NCBI GenBank assembly: GCA_958510875.1 | Contig: OY294068.1 | Coordinates: 85,227,043-85,291,042 of the forward strand | Direction of reading: 5' to 3' | DNA: 64,000 nt | From: Endomychus coccineus | Lineage: Eukaryota; Arthropoda; Insecta; Coleoptera; Endomychidae | Shown here: positions 43,864 through 56,640 of the stretch, in pieces | Layout: the number at the start of each line of letters is the position of its first letter | Numbering within the stretch: position 1 is the stretch's first letter | Translations under genes and position numbers: made by a program | The notes under the pieces: model-generated | What the model saw: only the letters and a program-made list of their open reading frames with translations | Databases searched by the model: none | What the model was told of the DNA's origin: nothing

Positions 43864-44600
43864 TCACAATTTAATGATAGAATGAAACTTGTCGCAACCT
43901 TTTTCTGTTAATGGTCTGTATTTATTATATTTCTTTGATTCACACCCGCCTGGAATGATCAAACCCAATTGTTGAGCTTTGTGGTCTGAGAAATGACATT
44001 CCCACACTACGATATTCTCATTTTCAGATACAAAATTGATACAAATGTTGTCTGAACAATTTGGACCTCTGATTGGTTCGAAGATTTTTTGATGGAAATC
44101 AAAAGAATTGAGCAGGTCACACAACTCAGAATTTTTATCCCTAACATTGAACATAACATTGAAATCTCCACATATTATGATTTAGGAATACAAAAATAAA
44201 AGGTTTAAAATATTGTTGAGTACTTTCAGAAAACATTTAAAATCACTAGACGGTGAACGATATAGTGAAATTATAATCAAATCAAATTTGCGTAATTTAA
44301 CAGCGGCAACTTCACAATGTTTTACTGAAGATGGCTATACCACCTTTTTTGAATGTGGATCGACCAAAAACCGAAGCTGTGTCCAACCTTCCAAAGCTAA
44401 TTTATCATTTAAATTCTTTCCAATAAAATGTTCACACAAACACAGCACATCAGGGTTGTTTTTACCAAGAAAGTAGGCTTCTAGCATGTTATATTTGTTA
44501 CCTAAGCCCTGAATATTTGAATGAATCAATGAGAATGAAATTTTCCTCGTGCATGGAATGTTCTGATATAAAACACTATGTTCTATAGAGTTATTTACGT
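43864..44600 (-). pseudogene. AP endonuclease region of the decayed non-LTR element
   Basis: Fragments in order: IHSNIQGLGNKYNMLEAYFL and NPDVLCLCEHF (44529 down), GGIAIFSKTL, then after a frameshift CEVAAVKL and LYRSPSSDFKCFLKVL, a stop, IIICGDFNVMFN, and SDHKAQ near the C-terminus. GDFN and SDH are catalytic motifs of APE endonucleases. Frame changes near 44340, 44190 and 43870 inactivate it. Confidence 0.75.
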
Positions 44601-44612
44601 TACTTATATGTA

Positions 44613-45065
44613 TTACTTTATCTGCGAGAGGGGGTATCGCTTGAGAACCTTTCCAGAGGATTGAATTATTTCAGGGGAGCGTTCGTCATCATTCACTATT
44701 GGAGGAGTATTTGCCTCATTTGTATACGGAACTAAATTGATGATATCATTCATTAATGTAGCGTAATCAGTTTCAAGTTTCTTCTTATTCTCGTTTTTAT
44801 TTGGAATAACGTTATCTTGAAGCTGTTTTATTTCTATGACATTCTTCTGCAATATATTCAGGGTCGAATTTTTATTTGAATTTTTAGCTGATGTATTATT
44901 TGGAAGTGAGGCGATTAATTTAGATTGTTTAGCTATTTGTTGTTTGAGATCAGCAATTTCCCTATGCGATTCATTACTTAATTTGGTTAATAATGCAAAG
45001 TTAGATGTAATCAACTCCTTCAGCAGGCTATGCTGAACTGCCATGAAAGATTTCTTTGTCAGCAA
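44613..45065 (-). pseudogene. ORF1-like frame of the decayed non-LTR element
   Basis: 150 residues. HREIADLKQQIAKQSKLIAS looks coiled-coil. Asn/Lys-rich middle. Ends GKVLKRYPLSQIK shortly before the endonuclease region, as ORF1 does. No zinc knuckle seen. Confidence 0.5.
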
Positions 45066-47790
45066 ACGAACTGAAATAAGTAGTTCTAGTACATGGAAAA
45101 TGTTGTTGGTCAGTTTAGTAGATACCTACTTATACATCGAGCAAATGTGATTATAGAATCTGAAATTAACAGAAAAAACAGTACAATATTTGTGAATATG
45201 TGGAAAATTATTTTTGTGAAGTCATTCAATCCCCAGAAGATCATATGAGCACAAATTGTTTCCCAAGAAGAAGTTGATGATTCTCTCAGGTATTTTACGT
45301 TAGTTGAAAATTCTAATATGCTGTAATGAACTTACCGTGAACAAGCTCAAGGGCCTATAATTCTATTTTTTGTCGTTATCAAGATGAAAAAATTGATTTT
45401 TTTTATGTATGCTCGTTCTTTTCATTCGGAAGAAATACTCAACATATAATTATAAAAATCAGAGGCTGGTGTAGTATACTTTCCCTTAAATATCAATTCA
45501 AAAGTTATAATTTCCATTTTCGCTTCAACATTGTTATATATGTCAAAATGAGCTGTATTTTCAAAATGATCTCTTCGATTGAAAAAGCGAGTAAAAAGGC
45601 CCTACAGAACTTGAGTTAAAGAGAGCACAAGAATGACCGTTGCCATTTCCAGTCATCAATCAAGAATCGCCTTGCATTTTTTGATCTGTCCAGCTCGAAA
45701 GTTTTGTTTTCACTCAGAATGGACCTCGAACCTGACTGTGAGGCGAGAGAAGAAGATTCCACGAAATTGAAGAAATTCTCATAATTTCTTCATTGAAAAT
45801 CAACGTTTACAAGACAATGGGGAAATTTATGACTTATGGCAGCAAAAGATTTAGTTGTAACATGGTACTCTATTGATGAATGTCTATAAAACTTCACTTA
45901 AGGAATTCATGTTATTCCTAATCCTCAACCTATTTATCTATTAGTGTGGCCACTTAATTTAGAGAACCGTGACAAGTTGGAGTCTTATCTCGATCATTGA
46001 TAAGCCAGAACAAATGTGAAAAATATCATTGACACTCACCCTTTTCTTTTACAATATTTTAACACACTGGAAGGTGAGTGGAAGAGGTAAACGTTAATAT
46101 TAATCATATAAACTCGTACTCAACAACAATAAAATTTGATAATAAAAAATAACAATAATATATATGATAATGATAATAATAATAAAAGGTAATTAAAAAT
46201 TTATGTTACGATTATCTTTATAACTAATAAGAATAAAAACTAGGATCAAAATCTATACTCGAATGAAACAAACCTAAATAATCTAAATTAACTTAAATAG
46301 AAATAAAACTGAAATTATCACATTGATACTCAACCATCATGAACCTAGGGGATCGAAATTGATTGAACTGATTTGGAAGTATTATTGAACTTGAACTTGA
46401 ATAAAACTTAGAACAATAAACTTTGATTAATTGAAAATCTAATACAACTCTGATTGAGGGAAATCCTCCGTTCTCACCAAAAACACTCTGAAGAAACTAT
46501 TAAGTTAAATTAATTGAAATTAAGTGTCACGTGATTTCTCAAGAGACTAATTCAAGCTAGAAAATATAACTGAATGTTTTAGGTTTTTTAGGTTTGATTG
46601 TCCCTGGTATTTGTGATGCGTCATTCTTCTCAAGAATCAATCTACAATTCAGAAAAGGATCCCTGAATTGTTCAACCAATAAGCAGTAAAATTGCTCTCG
46701 AGGTCTCTAGTTCAGGATGTTTTCGGTGGGGATTTCAAAATCTATCTGTCCTTTTCTAAATATCACCAACTGATTTGCATGTACATGAAATATCTCCAGA
46801 TGGGTAACATTAAGATTTTAAAAGGAGTTACACATTAGTTTCTCGTCCTATATTGGTTATTCATCTTGGCAGGTTTATGATTTTCTTTACAACCAAACTT
46901 TTATGAACTTATTGCAACCCTCTTGACCATATCAGCTATTGTATCATATCATTATCTTTATTTATTTTAGGAATTCCTTTACTTTTCTCAAGCTACATTT
47001 GTTATTGAAAATATCTGGCAACCCTTAGATGTTCTCTACTTCTAGATATTTTGATTTAATATTAAATTCTAATTTTCTAAGGATGATTCTGTTTTTAAAT
47101 ATTGGAAATAACCTGTACTGAACCCTTATTACATAGTCCCAAAAAGCAAATATAAACAATGTTATGGAATAGTTCATTCGAATCCAAAAAAATTGAAATT
47201 TTTCTATGATCATAAGAGTTGCGCGGGATTTGAGACTGAACCTTGAACTTAAAAAAAGGGACAAAGCACTTCAGAACACAGGACTCCTACTCCGTGTACC
47301 GTAAAACGTTACTTTAGCAGATTTTGAGAGACATTTTTGCGAATAATTTTGAAACCTTCATCTTCCCCCGCATTGTAATAGACGTCTTCTAGGCAATGAG
47401 TGCTTTGAATTTGAATTAAAAATAACAAAAGTAGCCGAAAAAATTCTTATAATTTGGGTGTCAAAGTAGGCAAGACTTTGGGGTTAACTTGATTGTGCCT
47501 ACCAAATAACTTGTCTTGATTGGTCCTACGAGAAATTTTAAACCTTTGACTTGCCACAGCCTAACACATCCCCCTTCTTATGGCAGCAAGAACTCCTTCT
47601 ACTTGGTTGGAGAAACAGCAACCCGCACCCGACAGCCGAAAGGAGCTCGTACGCGGAAGAAGCTCACATCCGACAGCTCAACGTCACTCGCACCTGAACA
47701 TTAGCTCGAACTCAAAAACCAGAAACAACAGCAGTATCTGACCTGACATCGGAGAACATTTCGTATTCACGATACTTACTTTTCTTTTCA
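45066..47790. other. No gene recognised
   Basis: AT-rich, with an AAT-rich simple stretch at 46140-46190. Short frames show no recognisable motif. GC-richer sequence at 47540-47710 could be leader or LTR of the downstream Gypsy relic, but no direct repeat was found. Confidence 0.4.
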
Positions 47791-47839
47791 TGTGAGTGTT
47801 CCACTATATTTTTCTCCATATATTTGAGAGTTCAAGAAA

Positions 47840-48560
47840 AAAATTAAACAGGCGGCAATTGCTTTGTTTTGGCCAACAAAACCAGATGCTTGGTTCATTC
47901 AAGCTGAAATTCAATTTTCCTGTGAGAAAACTACTGATGATTATACAAAATAGCAGTATGTCATTATGTCACTTCCGCAGGAGACAATCATATGCGTCTT
48001 AGATATTTCACGAAATATTTCGGCAAACATGGCATTATGAAAGAAAAAACACTTATTGAACGTCATTCCCAAACTTGCCGGACTCGGAGCAAAGAGACGA
48101 CAAACCATCTACATTTTTTGTGAGGATGAAAATTTCAACTGGAACGTCTTTGGCAGATAATAACAATTTATTGGAAGAGTTGTGAATAAGAAAGCTTTCA
48201 CCAACCATGTGAGTTGCTGCAGTATATTCTGATGAAACTGACATTAGGGAATTAATTGCTATGACTGACAAAATTTGGGGTGTTTCTAGAATATCCAATC
48301 CTAGTATCTCCACAACTGCTTCTATTTTGTGTAGACCAGCAGACACGAACGTTTTCAAAATTATATCAGACTTAACGTTGATAGTTGACAATTTTGATGA
48401 TGATGTTTCTTTATTGAAACGTTAAATACATTTGAATAAACCACGAAGTAGATCACCGATACGTCATAATCGAAATTTTCAAAATAAAACATTTTGTTGG
48501 TATCATTTCGTATAGGAACTCAAAGCAAAAAAGTACTAGAAATTGTTCTCATAACAATCA
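47840..48560 (+). pseudogene. Gag remnant of the decayed Gypsy element
   Basis: Across frames one reads WFIQAEIQFSCEKTTDDYTK, then YVIMSLPQETIICVLDISRN, LIERHSQTCRTRSKETT, and a final CWYH segment near 48500. These match the capsid and partial zinc region of retrotransposon Gag. The minus-strand frame at 48053-48391 is its shadow. Confidence 0.65.
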
Positions 48561-48572
48561 ATCTTTACATTA

Positions 48573-48890
48573 ATGAAGCCTACTATTTTAACATCTGATA
48601 TAAGGCCCGTTACAGCAAGTCATTTATCCATCAAGGATACATATCACAAAATCAGATTTTTAGTTGACACTGGGACTGACGTTTCTTGTATTCCACATAC
48701 TAAATCAGTCAATACCAAATCGCATTATTATTCATCTACAACTTCAACTTATGATTCTGAATTATCAAAATTAATTTTCAATTTGAAAAGGGATTCCACT
48801 TTTCCATTTATCATCGCTTCTGTTCAATTATCGATGCAGGTTTCTTGTCGAAATTTAGTACAACAGTTGATATTGGAAACAAAAAGCTAA
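48573..48890 (+). pseudogene. Retropepsin remnant
   Basis: HKIRFLVDTGTDVSCIPHTK with the Asp-Thr-Gly active site. The frame then ends at a TAA, before RT. Confidence 0.72.
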
Positions 48891-48899
48891 TAGATTTAG

Positions 48900-50100
48900 T
48901 AACAAACTTATCATCAAATTGTATTACTAGTTCAACTGAATGACCAATCCCCAAAATATTTCTACTCCACAGTCTCACCAACATACACCTGGTTCCAAAA
49001 CGAGATTTGAACGATTGACGTGAAGACTATCGGCGATTAAATGCCGTTTTAATTCCAGACTGATACCCGCTTCCTCACATTCAAAATGTTACCATGAATT
49101 TAAGTGATTGCACAGTTTTTCAATATATGACATCTTTCGTACATACCACCAGATTCCAGTAGCATCGGAAGATGTTTACAAAACTGCAATTACTACATCT
49201 TTTAATCTTTTTACTTTAAAAAGAATACCTTTCGACTTAGGAATGCTGGACTGCTGGACAAACATTCCAGCGCTTCATGATTTATTATTCTTTCAGTACT
49301 TTCACGGTTTGCTATATAGATGACGTTTTAGTCGCAAGTAAAAATCACAAAAAACATATGCAACATTTATCCACATCATTCGACAGATTAGATTCTTTTG
49401 GCAATAATATCAAACTATGAAAATGCATTTTTGGCATGGATAAACTGAGTTTTCTAGGTCAGGAGATACCCTCTCCTCACATGTGATTCTCCGTTCTAAA
49501 GACCGAGTCAAAGGCATTGATAATTTCCCACAACTTCAATCCCTTGAACAATTACAACGTTTTTTTGGAATGTTGAATCATTATCAGTTCAAATTTGGCC
49601 TAGTTATTGGCACCCATTTATGACATTATGGCTGAATTACGAAATTCACAAGAAGAAAATAATCAGTTCGACTGGCCCAATAATTGCGCTATAGATTTTC
49701 AAAAAATTGAATAGCTCTCATCCAACGTTACAGTTTTAGCATATCCGCTTCCTGGAGCTTATATGAACCTTTTTATAGACAAATTTTCCCATAGGTGCTG
49801 TCTCATAACAACAGAGAAACTGATTAGTTTACTCATGCATTTTCCTCTAAAATACTGTCAAATGCTCAAACATATTATTGCACTATTGACCGAGAACTGT
49901 AAGCCATTTTTCTTATCATGAAACGTCCTAGATGTTTCCTTGGGAGAATATCATTTTACGTTCAAACGGATCATGTGCCGTTAACCAAGGCAATTTTGTT
50001 GCTCAGTTCACTACGGATATTTGGCATATAACTGGTAGTTCGAACGTAGTTGCTGACACTCTTCGGGAAATACCACAATAATACTATTTCACTATCTAAT
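48900..50100 (+). pseudogene. RT and RNase H remnants
   Basis: [24 protein letters not shown] and [17 protein letters not shown] (48.1 kb frame at 49108) match RT. Further blocks follow in shifting frames, including ID(D)VLVASKNHKKHMQ at about 49315-49360 and an RNase H-like HYTIDREL segment near 49880. Stops throughout. Confidence 0.65.
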
Positions 50101-50269
50101 ATAGTTCAACAAGTCTTAAATTCAGCACAAAATACCGATCCATAACTATAATATATGCTATCAAAAGCTGACTAATTTTTTATAAAATTACAACAAATCA
50201 AACATTCAAATTCGGACGTAACCTTATGGTGCGTAACTTCTACTAAAATAGAAAACTTCATCACTCATT

Positions 50270-50850
50270 AGATCTCACGTTTTGGTCATCCAGATCTCAC
50301 GTTTTGGTCATCCAGATCTCACACAGATGCAATTTGAATCAAAAATGTCTTCTGAATTTTTAGAATCAATAGAGACACAAGGAATTCGTAGTATCCGTTA
50401 TAATCCGAAAAGCAATGACGTGGTTGCACGTTTTCATAGCCAACTTAACTTAGTCATCATAGCCAGCGAAAACAGAACACAATGTGTAGAACAACTGAGA
50501 ATTTTTATCGGGTTTCCGCTCTGCTATAAAACAAATCTCTGTTGATTTTCTGCGGAATTGGGATCCAACCATGCCCCTCCTCCAACAATCACATCAGACT
50601 CTCTTAACATTTAGAAATTCATTTCCAGGATTTAAACTCAGTGTCTCCCTGACATCAACAACCCAACATAATTTGTATTCAGATTCTTGCAAATTCGTTA
50701 TCGTTAAATTCGATAAAATTGAAAAGGCACTGCAACCACCATATGAGGGATCATCTGAATTTTCAATAAATAATACTTCAAAATACGTTTCTATTGACAG
50801 ACTCAAACCTTCTCATGTTAAACACTCTATTTTGAACAACATCGGTAGGG
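50270..50850 (+). pseudogene. Integrase remnant
   Basis: TQMQFESKMSSEFLESIETQ and RYNPKSNDVVARFHSQLN match the integrase core, where the catalytic Glu (usually VERFH) is Ala. The C-terminal KALQPPYEGSSEFSI and VSIDRLKPSHV follow near 50730-50810. A 22-bp direct duplication (AGATCTCACGTTTTGGTCAT...) lies at 50270-50313. Confidence 0.75.
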
Positions 50851-50949
50851 AGAAAGTAACTTCCTCTCTACAGCGTCATTTTTTTTTCTGGATGGGAGAA
50901 TATTGTGGGATACCACAATACTATCTCTTCTATATTCTGTGTTTTCCTA

Positions 50950-51660
50950 TTCATTTATTTATATGATAAACATATCAACCAACTTGAACAACCGTATAAG
51001 CAACCATGCATTATAGACAAAACTACTCAACTTGCTTTCTACTCATAACCATTTCAAATACAAATTCTGCATAATCAATGCTTATAATAATGAATGGTTT
51101 CCGTCCTGGAATAACCATATGTTAGCCACATCATTGTTGGTCTAATATTTACCAATTTGAATGGTTTTGTGGAATAATTCTCACTGGCAAAGATGTATTT
51201 GTTTAACTAATTTCAATCAATATGTATGTGATTATATACATAACTTTTTAATTAATTTATATTATTCTTACAATTATCCCAATATATTAATATTTAATAC
51301 TTTCAAATGTAATTTCTAATTAATTCCAATTAACTGAAAAAATTGATAATATTTATGCACTTAAAATACTTATCTCTTTAATAACGTTGTTATTTGTTAA
51401 TTATTCTAGTTAATAACTTAGTTTCCATTAAATTTAACTATTAGAAGTTATATACTACTAAATTACTTCAATATTTTATCAATACCTACTATTAAATTCA
51501 TAAATCAATAAATTAAAATTTCTCATAACATTATTTTAAATTATACACAGCGGGGCATATTTGCGTGCTGTTCTTAAAAAAAAATAAACCTAAGATTGTC
51601 TGATGTCTGAAACAGTCATTACTCACATGTTCAATACATTTTGAAGCACTACACTAATGT
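50950..51660. other. No gene recognised
   Basis: Very AT-rich sequence following the Gypsy relic; may include an LTR that I cannot delimit. Confidence 0.4.
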
Positions 51661-51719
51661 TGGTTGACTTCTTCTAATTCCTTTTTCCAACTCATCGCTT
51701 GTAGCCTAGATGTTTGCGT

Positions 51720-51815
51720 TCCAATTTCCATTTGCAATTTCCAATTTCAATTCCCATTCTCCAATTCCAATTCCAAATCCATAGTCCAAATCCAATTCCA
51801 ATTTCTCAATCCATA
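51720..51815. repeat. CCAATT-rich simple repeat
   Basis: Degenerate (CCAATT)n and (TCCAAT)n runs. Confidence 0.8.
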
Positions 51816-51829
51816 TTGTCTCCTTGTTA

Positions 51830-52135
51830 AGCCATGTGGGAATCACATATAGCCAAGTGGATAGGAAACGGCCATGTGGGAGTCCATGCGGGAATCACTT
51901 CCACATATATGTTCCTGCGGTTCGTTTCTTCTTTTTCAAAAAAAAAACTGGTAGAGATCGCCATGTGGGGATCACATATGGCGGTGTGGATAGGAAGCGG
52001 TTCGTTTCTTTTTTTCCTCAGAAAAGACTGGTAGAAATCGCCATGTGGGGATCACATATGGCGATGTGCATAGGAAGCGGTTCTTTTTTTTTTCCATCAG
52101 AAAAGACGGGCACAGATCGCCATGTGGGGATCAGC
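51830..52135. repeat. Minisatellite of about 80-84-bp units
   Basis: About 3.5 degenerate units. Each contains CGCCATGTGGGGATCACATA, then GTGGATAGGAAGCGGTTC and a T-rich stretch ending AGAAAAGACTGG. Frames across it are repetitive and not genes. Confidence 0.85.
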
Positions 52136-52139
52136 TCTT

Positions 52140-53060
52140 AATGTCTGGATACGGTTTACCATAAGCTGATCGGTGGTCCTTGTAGGGGCATAGGAATTGG
52201 AACACCCACTTATGAAAGGGTTACACTTTACTGAACGTAGAGGTTGACGTCATTATGACTTAATGTCTCGCTCTACATAATAACAATGGTACAGATACAA
52301 ATGAATAATAATACCGTCAATAATGATTGATGAATATGAATATCTGAATCTCTAGTTATTCTAATCTTAGTATATATATATTAGGTCTATCAACACTACC
52401 TTGACTCAGGGTTACCCCGGTGACCTTTCGGGGTCCCCTTGTTGAGTAGCTTATACTATACAATATGTTCATATTATAAAGAGGTAATTGTATTACTCAA
52501 CATATTGTTTATGTATCGCATATGAATTTATAAACATATGAATTAAATACATTTAATAATAGAAATAAGGTAGTATTTTGTAATTGAGGGATTTTAGGTA
52601 TTCTCGTATAGGGATGGAAGATTCCTATACTACAACGTATCTATATACCAAAGTCCAAAATAAACCTGAACTTTCGAAGTGAATTGAGCTATACTATGAC
52701 ATGTTATTGTATGAACAAATATCGAATTGTTAAGCATGCTCAAAACGCGACATACAGATATCAATTGAAAATAGCCGACCTTTATCTGCTGGTTCGTTCG
52801 CAGATATCATTGGAAGATAGATGTACCAAGAATAGAATGACAATGAAGAGACAGCACCGGGAAGATGCTGGTATAATGAATAATTTCACAATGTCAGAAA
52901 CAAGTAGCGCAATAATATCATTTTCAACACTGAACTTCATTGGAGCTCGGAAAGCAGAAGTGAAGTGGTAGCAAGTTATCACCTGATAATGACGGTATTG
53001 ATCTACATTTTGCGTAATCTCTCAATTAACTGTTCAGGCAATGGTTCATTCCAGCGTTGA
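52140..53060. other. No gene recognised
   Basis: Unremarkable AT-rich sequence. A GC-rich hairpin (CCCCGGTGACC/GGGGTCCCC region) is at about 52413-52440. Confidence 0.4.
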
Positions 53061-53065
53061 TGGAT

Positions 53066-55200
53066 ATAATAATAATAATAATAATAATTTATTTGCATCG
53101 GGAATACATAAACTAGATATAATAAACATAATAATGGGTTTAAACATAGTATTCCGAGACAAACAAATAAAGAGAGGAAACACAAAGCTTTCGCTGTCCT
53201 TGTCATACCTCAATTATTCATTCATGTTTGAGCTGCGAGTCTTAACACTAAATCTTGGAAAATTACTGAATTTGAATGAGACACGTATATATTGAAGCCC
53301 ACATATACATACTTATTTACGAGTATATAGCAACACATACCACATAGATACATACATTAATGAAACATAAATAGCTAGGTAAGAACATGAATAAGCAGAT
53401 GGACATATAATTATCTTGGCTTTTTACTTAAAGAAGGTATGTATGACTTGTCTCTGGTTACTTAGTAGAAAGGATTTAACCTTATTCCTATAATGTATTT
53501 CAGAGTTGGAATTGTTGAAGAGGTAGTTTTCTGGGATGAAGTTTATGAATCTTGGTCCTAGAAACGCAAGACATTTTGTACCCACTGTTTTATGTGCTGA
53601 CGGAATTTTAATCTTGTTTGAATATTTAGCCCTCGTTGGGTATTTATGTGATAATAGGTCGATATGTTTCCTATTTTTGTGTAAAAAACACACAGTCTTA
53701 AGAAAGAAGATCTGTCGAATGTCTAGTGTCCTAGCTTCTTTGTATAAGTTATCTGATGAGTAACTCCTTTCTTTTTTTAATATGATTTTTAGGAAGTATT
53801 TCTGTAGTGTGTTCAACTTTTCTAGGTATACATTCGTGATGCCTCCTCATCCTATTATTCCATATGCTAGGCGCGAGTCTACAAGGGCAAAGTACAGCAT
53901 TTTGAGATGGTGTAGAGGTAATATTTTAGTAAGGTATTTGAAGCGGCCCAGGAAGGTTCTGATTGTATCAACAATGTTGTTAACGTGATTATTCCAGCGA
54001 AGATGACTATCAATAATAATCCCTAGATATTTTATATTCTCGGCAAGTTTTATTGTTATCGTTTTGTTATGATTATTTATCTCTAAAGTGTTATACTGTG
54101 GTAGAATGTTTTTGTAGCTTGTTATAGGAAGGAACATTGTTTTGTCAAAATTTATGGTTAGTAATTTATAATTGAACCAGTCAATAATATTATTCATTTC
54201 GGATTCCATTTTAATTCTTAGGTCCTCCCAATTGCTTGATGTATACAATATAAAGGTATCATCGGCGAAGCTTATTATGTGCCCAGAGGTTCTAATGGTT
54301 AGTAAATTATTTATATATATGACATATAGAATTGGACCTAGTACCGAACCCTGCGGTACTCCACATTTAGCCACTTGAAGTCTACTATAGGTATCGTCAA
54401 TTTTGACACATTGCTTCCTATCATACAGATAGGATCTGAATAAGTCGTGAGCCAGTCCTCGTATTCCTACATCTTCCAAGGATTCTAACAACTGTTGATG
54501 GTCGACAGTGTCGAATGCCTTTGCAAGATCTAGGAACACACCAATAGCAGGTTGGCTGTTATCGATTGCTTCATACATTTTTTGAGTTAGTGACGCAATA
54601 GCTCCTTCCGTAGATTTTCCGCTCTGAAATCCGAATTGATTATCAGCAATTATTTTATGTTTTTTCAGAAATTGCTCGAGTCTATTTTTTATGACTTTTT
54701 CGAAAATTTTAGCGTAGTTGGTCAGCAGAGATATTGGTCTAAAGTTTGAGGGTAGGGTTTTGTCGCCTTTTTTATGTAGCGGTTTTATTACTGCGATTTT
54801 TAGTTCAGTAGGGCAGATTCCATTTTTCATTATGTTATTGATAACATAACAAAGGGGTGCTGTTATCTCCTTATAAATTGTTTTCAATGTCTCGGCTTTA
54901 ATATCGTCTGTACCAGGCGTCTTATTATTTTTTAATGATAGGATAATCTCACTAATTACTTTTTCATCCGTAGGTCTGAGAAAGAGGGAGTGGGGATTTA
55001 TCACTCTGGGTGGAGGTGATACTGGGGGCTTTTCTATGTTTTGTACTAGTTCTCTTGAATTATCATTGAACAATAGAAATTCGACAATTGATTCCAAATG
55101 CTGGAAATAAGAATGAGACAAATCGCAGCTTGGAAGAAACTTCTCATACAGAATGTAGAATGTACCATCTATTACGTACACCAGTGTATATAATTTCTTG
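53066..55200 (-). mobile_element. 5'-truncated non-LTR retrotransposon (Jockey/CR1-like)
   Basis: Minus-strand RT ORF, 3' UTR, and a 3' end in (ATT)n at about 53066-53090, typical of such elements. The 5' end near 55200 cuts into the ORF, so the endonuclease is absent. Confidence 0.85.
53424..55181 (-). pseudogene. Reverse transcriptase ORF with a single nonsense codon
   Basis: About 585 codons in one frame. Motifs in order: TELKIAVIKPLHKKGDKTLP, SNFRPISLLTNYAKIFEKVI, GFQSGKSTEGAI, VFLDLAKAFDTVDH (catalytic Asp), GVPQGSVLGPILY, ISFADDTFILY (catalytic FADD) and IKYLGIIIDSHLRW. The only break is TGA at 53847-53849 after LAYGIIG, where Trp is expected; the frame continues GGITNVYLEKLNTLQKYF to the stop at 53424. 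The N-terminal endonuclease is lost by 5' truncation. Confidence 0.87.
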
Positions 55201-55345
55201 GATTAATCACTGGAACAATTGTTAGTGAAGAATCTTGCGAAGAATATGTAGCTGAATTTTTGAGAAAAAGGAACTGTGACGCATTCCATTTATTTTGTTG
55301 TGAAGTTTTTGTTATAGCATTAACTTTCTAGAGTTATTATTCTCA

Positions 55346-55395
55346 ACATTATTTTGTTACCATGTCAATATAGGTACATGGTAACAAAATAATGT
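55346..55395. repeat. Hairpin with 20-bp perfect arms
   Basis: ACATTATTTTGTTACCATGT (55346-55365) and its complement (55376-55395) around a 10-bp loop. Possibly a tiny non-autonomous element. Confidence 0.7.
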
Positions 55396-55439
55396 CAATA
55401 TAAGTACACAGAATATATAACACAATTTCCGACACCCCC

Positions 55440-56640
55440 TCTTTATGTAATATGATACTAATCCTTGTATTCCCATCTTCTCCATATCGGGACTTAGTTT
55501 TTCACCATTCAGAGGTTTGGTTATTCAGTCTGCAACCATATCTTGAGTTTTGATAGATTTAATTTGAATATGACCTTTTTCTTACACTTCTCTGATGAAA
55601 TGATTCTTAACATCTATGTGTTTCGTTCTGGCTCGGTAGCCATCATTTTTGTACCAATCCACTGCTCTATTGTTATCACAGTAAAGTGATAATGTTCTTG
55701 GAGTGTCAGGAATGAGTTCAAGAAGAAGCTCTCTCAAAAATATAGCCTCTTGAGTTGCCATAGTCAGAGCCATGTATTCAGCTTCTGTAGTTGAAAGAAC
55801 TACTGTAGGCTGCTTTTTTTCAGATCAGCTTATCGCTCCACTATTCAGGATGAATAAATATCCAGCTGAAGACTTGCGATCAAAATCCCCGGCTCAATCA
55901 GAGTCGCTGAATCCTTACAAACCATCCAATTTTCTGAATACCAGTTTGTATTGAGAGGTTTCTTTCAAATATCTAAAAATCCGTTTGAGAGCCTTCCAAT
56001 GACTTTTTACAAGATTTCAACAGTATCTCGCTAATTTCCCAACCGCATATGGAATATCAAGTCTGGTGCATTGAGCAGCATACATTAAGCTGCCAATAGC
56101 TTTCTGATATGGAATATATGTGCCATTTCACATCTTTCTTGTTTAGTTTTAGGTGCAATTTCTTTCGATAAAACTTGACTAGGATCCATAGGTGTCCACG
56201 TCCCTTGACAATTTCACATATTGAATTTTGAAAGAATATTTTCTATTTATTTTTCTTGATCTGAACTTATTGTTTCTCTCTGATTCTTCATGACCTTAAG
56301 TTTCTCATTCTCAAACAATATTGTGTTTTTCTCAAGTCTCTCATTTTGAATTTTTTTGACATTGCTTCTTTCAGTGATTCCGTTTCATTCTTGTTCTGAG
56401 AGTATCGATAAGTCGTCAACGTAATGCTATGACCAATTTATTTCCTTATGATATATACAGGAATCGTGTTTCGATTGAAGCAAGTTCAAACTCTTCAATA
56501 CTGAATCGAGTTCTTGATTCCAGACTCTACTTGATTGTTTGAGACCATATAGTGTTTTACAAAGTTTGACAAATTTTTTAATCGGGTAATTTCATGCATG
56601 GTTCATTCGGTTTAGAATGTAGCAACGCTATTACAGCATC
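55440..56640 (-). pseudogene. Ty1/Copia RT-RNase H relic
   Basis: On the minus strand: KLCKTLYGLKQSSRVWNQELD (56570 down), a degenerate YVDD region near 56420, then a block with AAYVCCSMHQT, and RNase H motifs near 55773-55582 (MALTMATQEAIFLRELLLEL, LYCDNNRAVDWYKNDGYRAR, TKHIDVKNHFIREV). Many stops. Gag and integrase were not found. Confidence 0.78.

Larger units (their letters stand above)
43146..45065 (-). mobile_element. Decayed APE-type non-LTR retrotransposon, 3'-truncated
   Basis: Read on the minus strand: ORF1-like frame, AP endonuclease blocks, linker, and the beginning of RT, then an abrupt end at the tRNA-unit array. Several frameshifts and stops. Motifs suggest the Jockey/CR1/Daphne broad group. 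Lineage is uncertain. Confidence 0.8.
47800..50945 (+). mobile_element. Decayed Ty3/Gypsy retrotransposon
   Basis: Gag, protease, RT, RNase H and integrase remnants in order on the plus strand, with many stops and frame changes. LTRs were not identified. It is much older than the element at 5839-13664 and of a different lineage (FLVDTGTDVSCIP protease; IN C-terminus VSIDRLKPSH). Confidence 0.8.

Noticed and set aside
47516..47704. 62-residue frame with basic composition
   Set aside because: No motif or neighbouring gene support; may be leader sequence of the Gypsy relic.
48053..48391. 112-residue minus-strand frame
   Set aside because: It lies opposite gag remnants of the decayed Gypsy element and has no recognisable motif.
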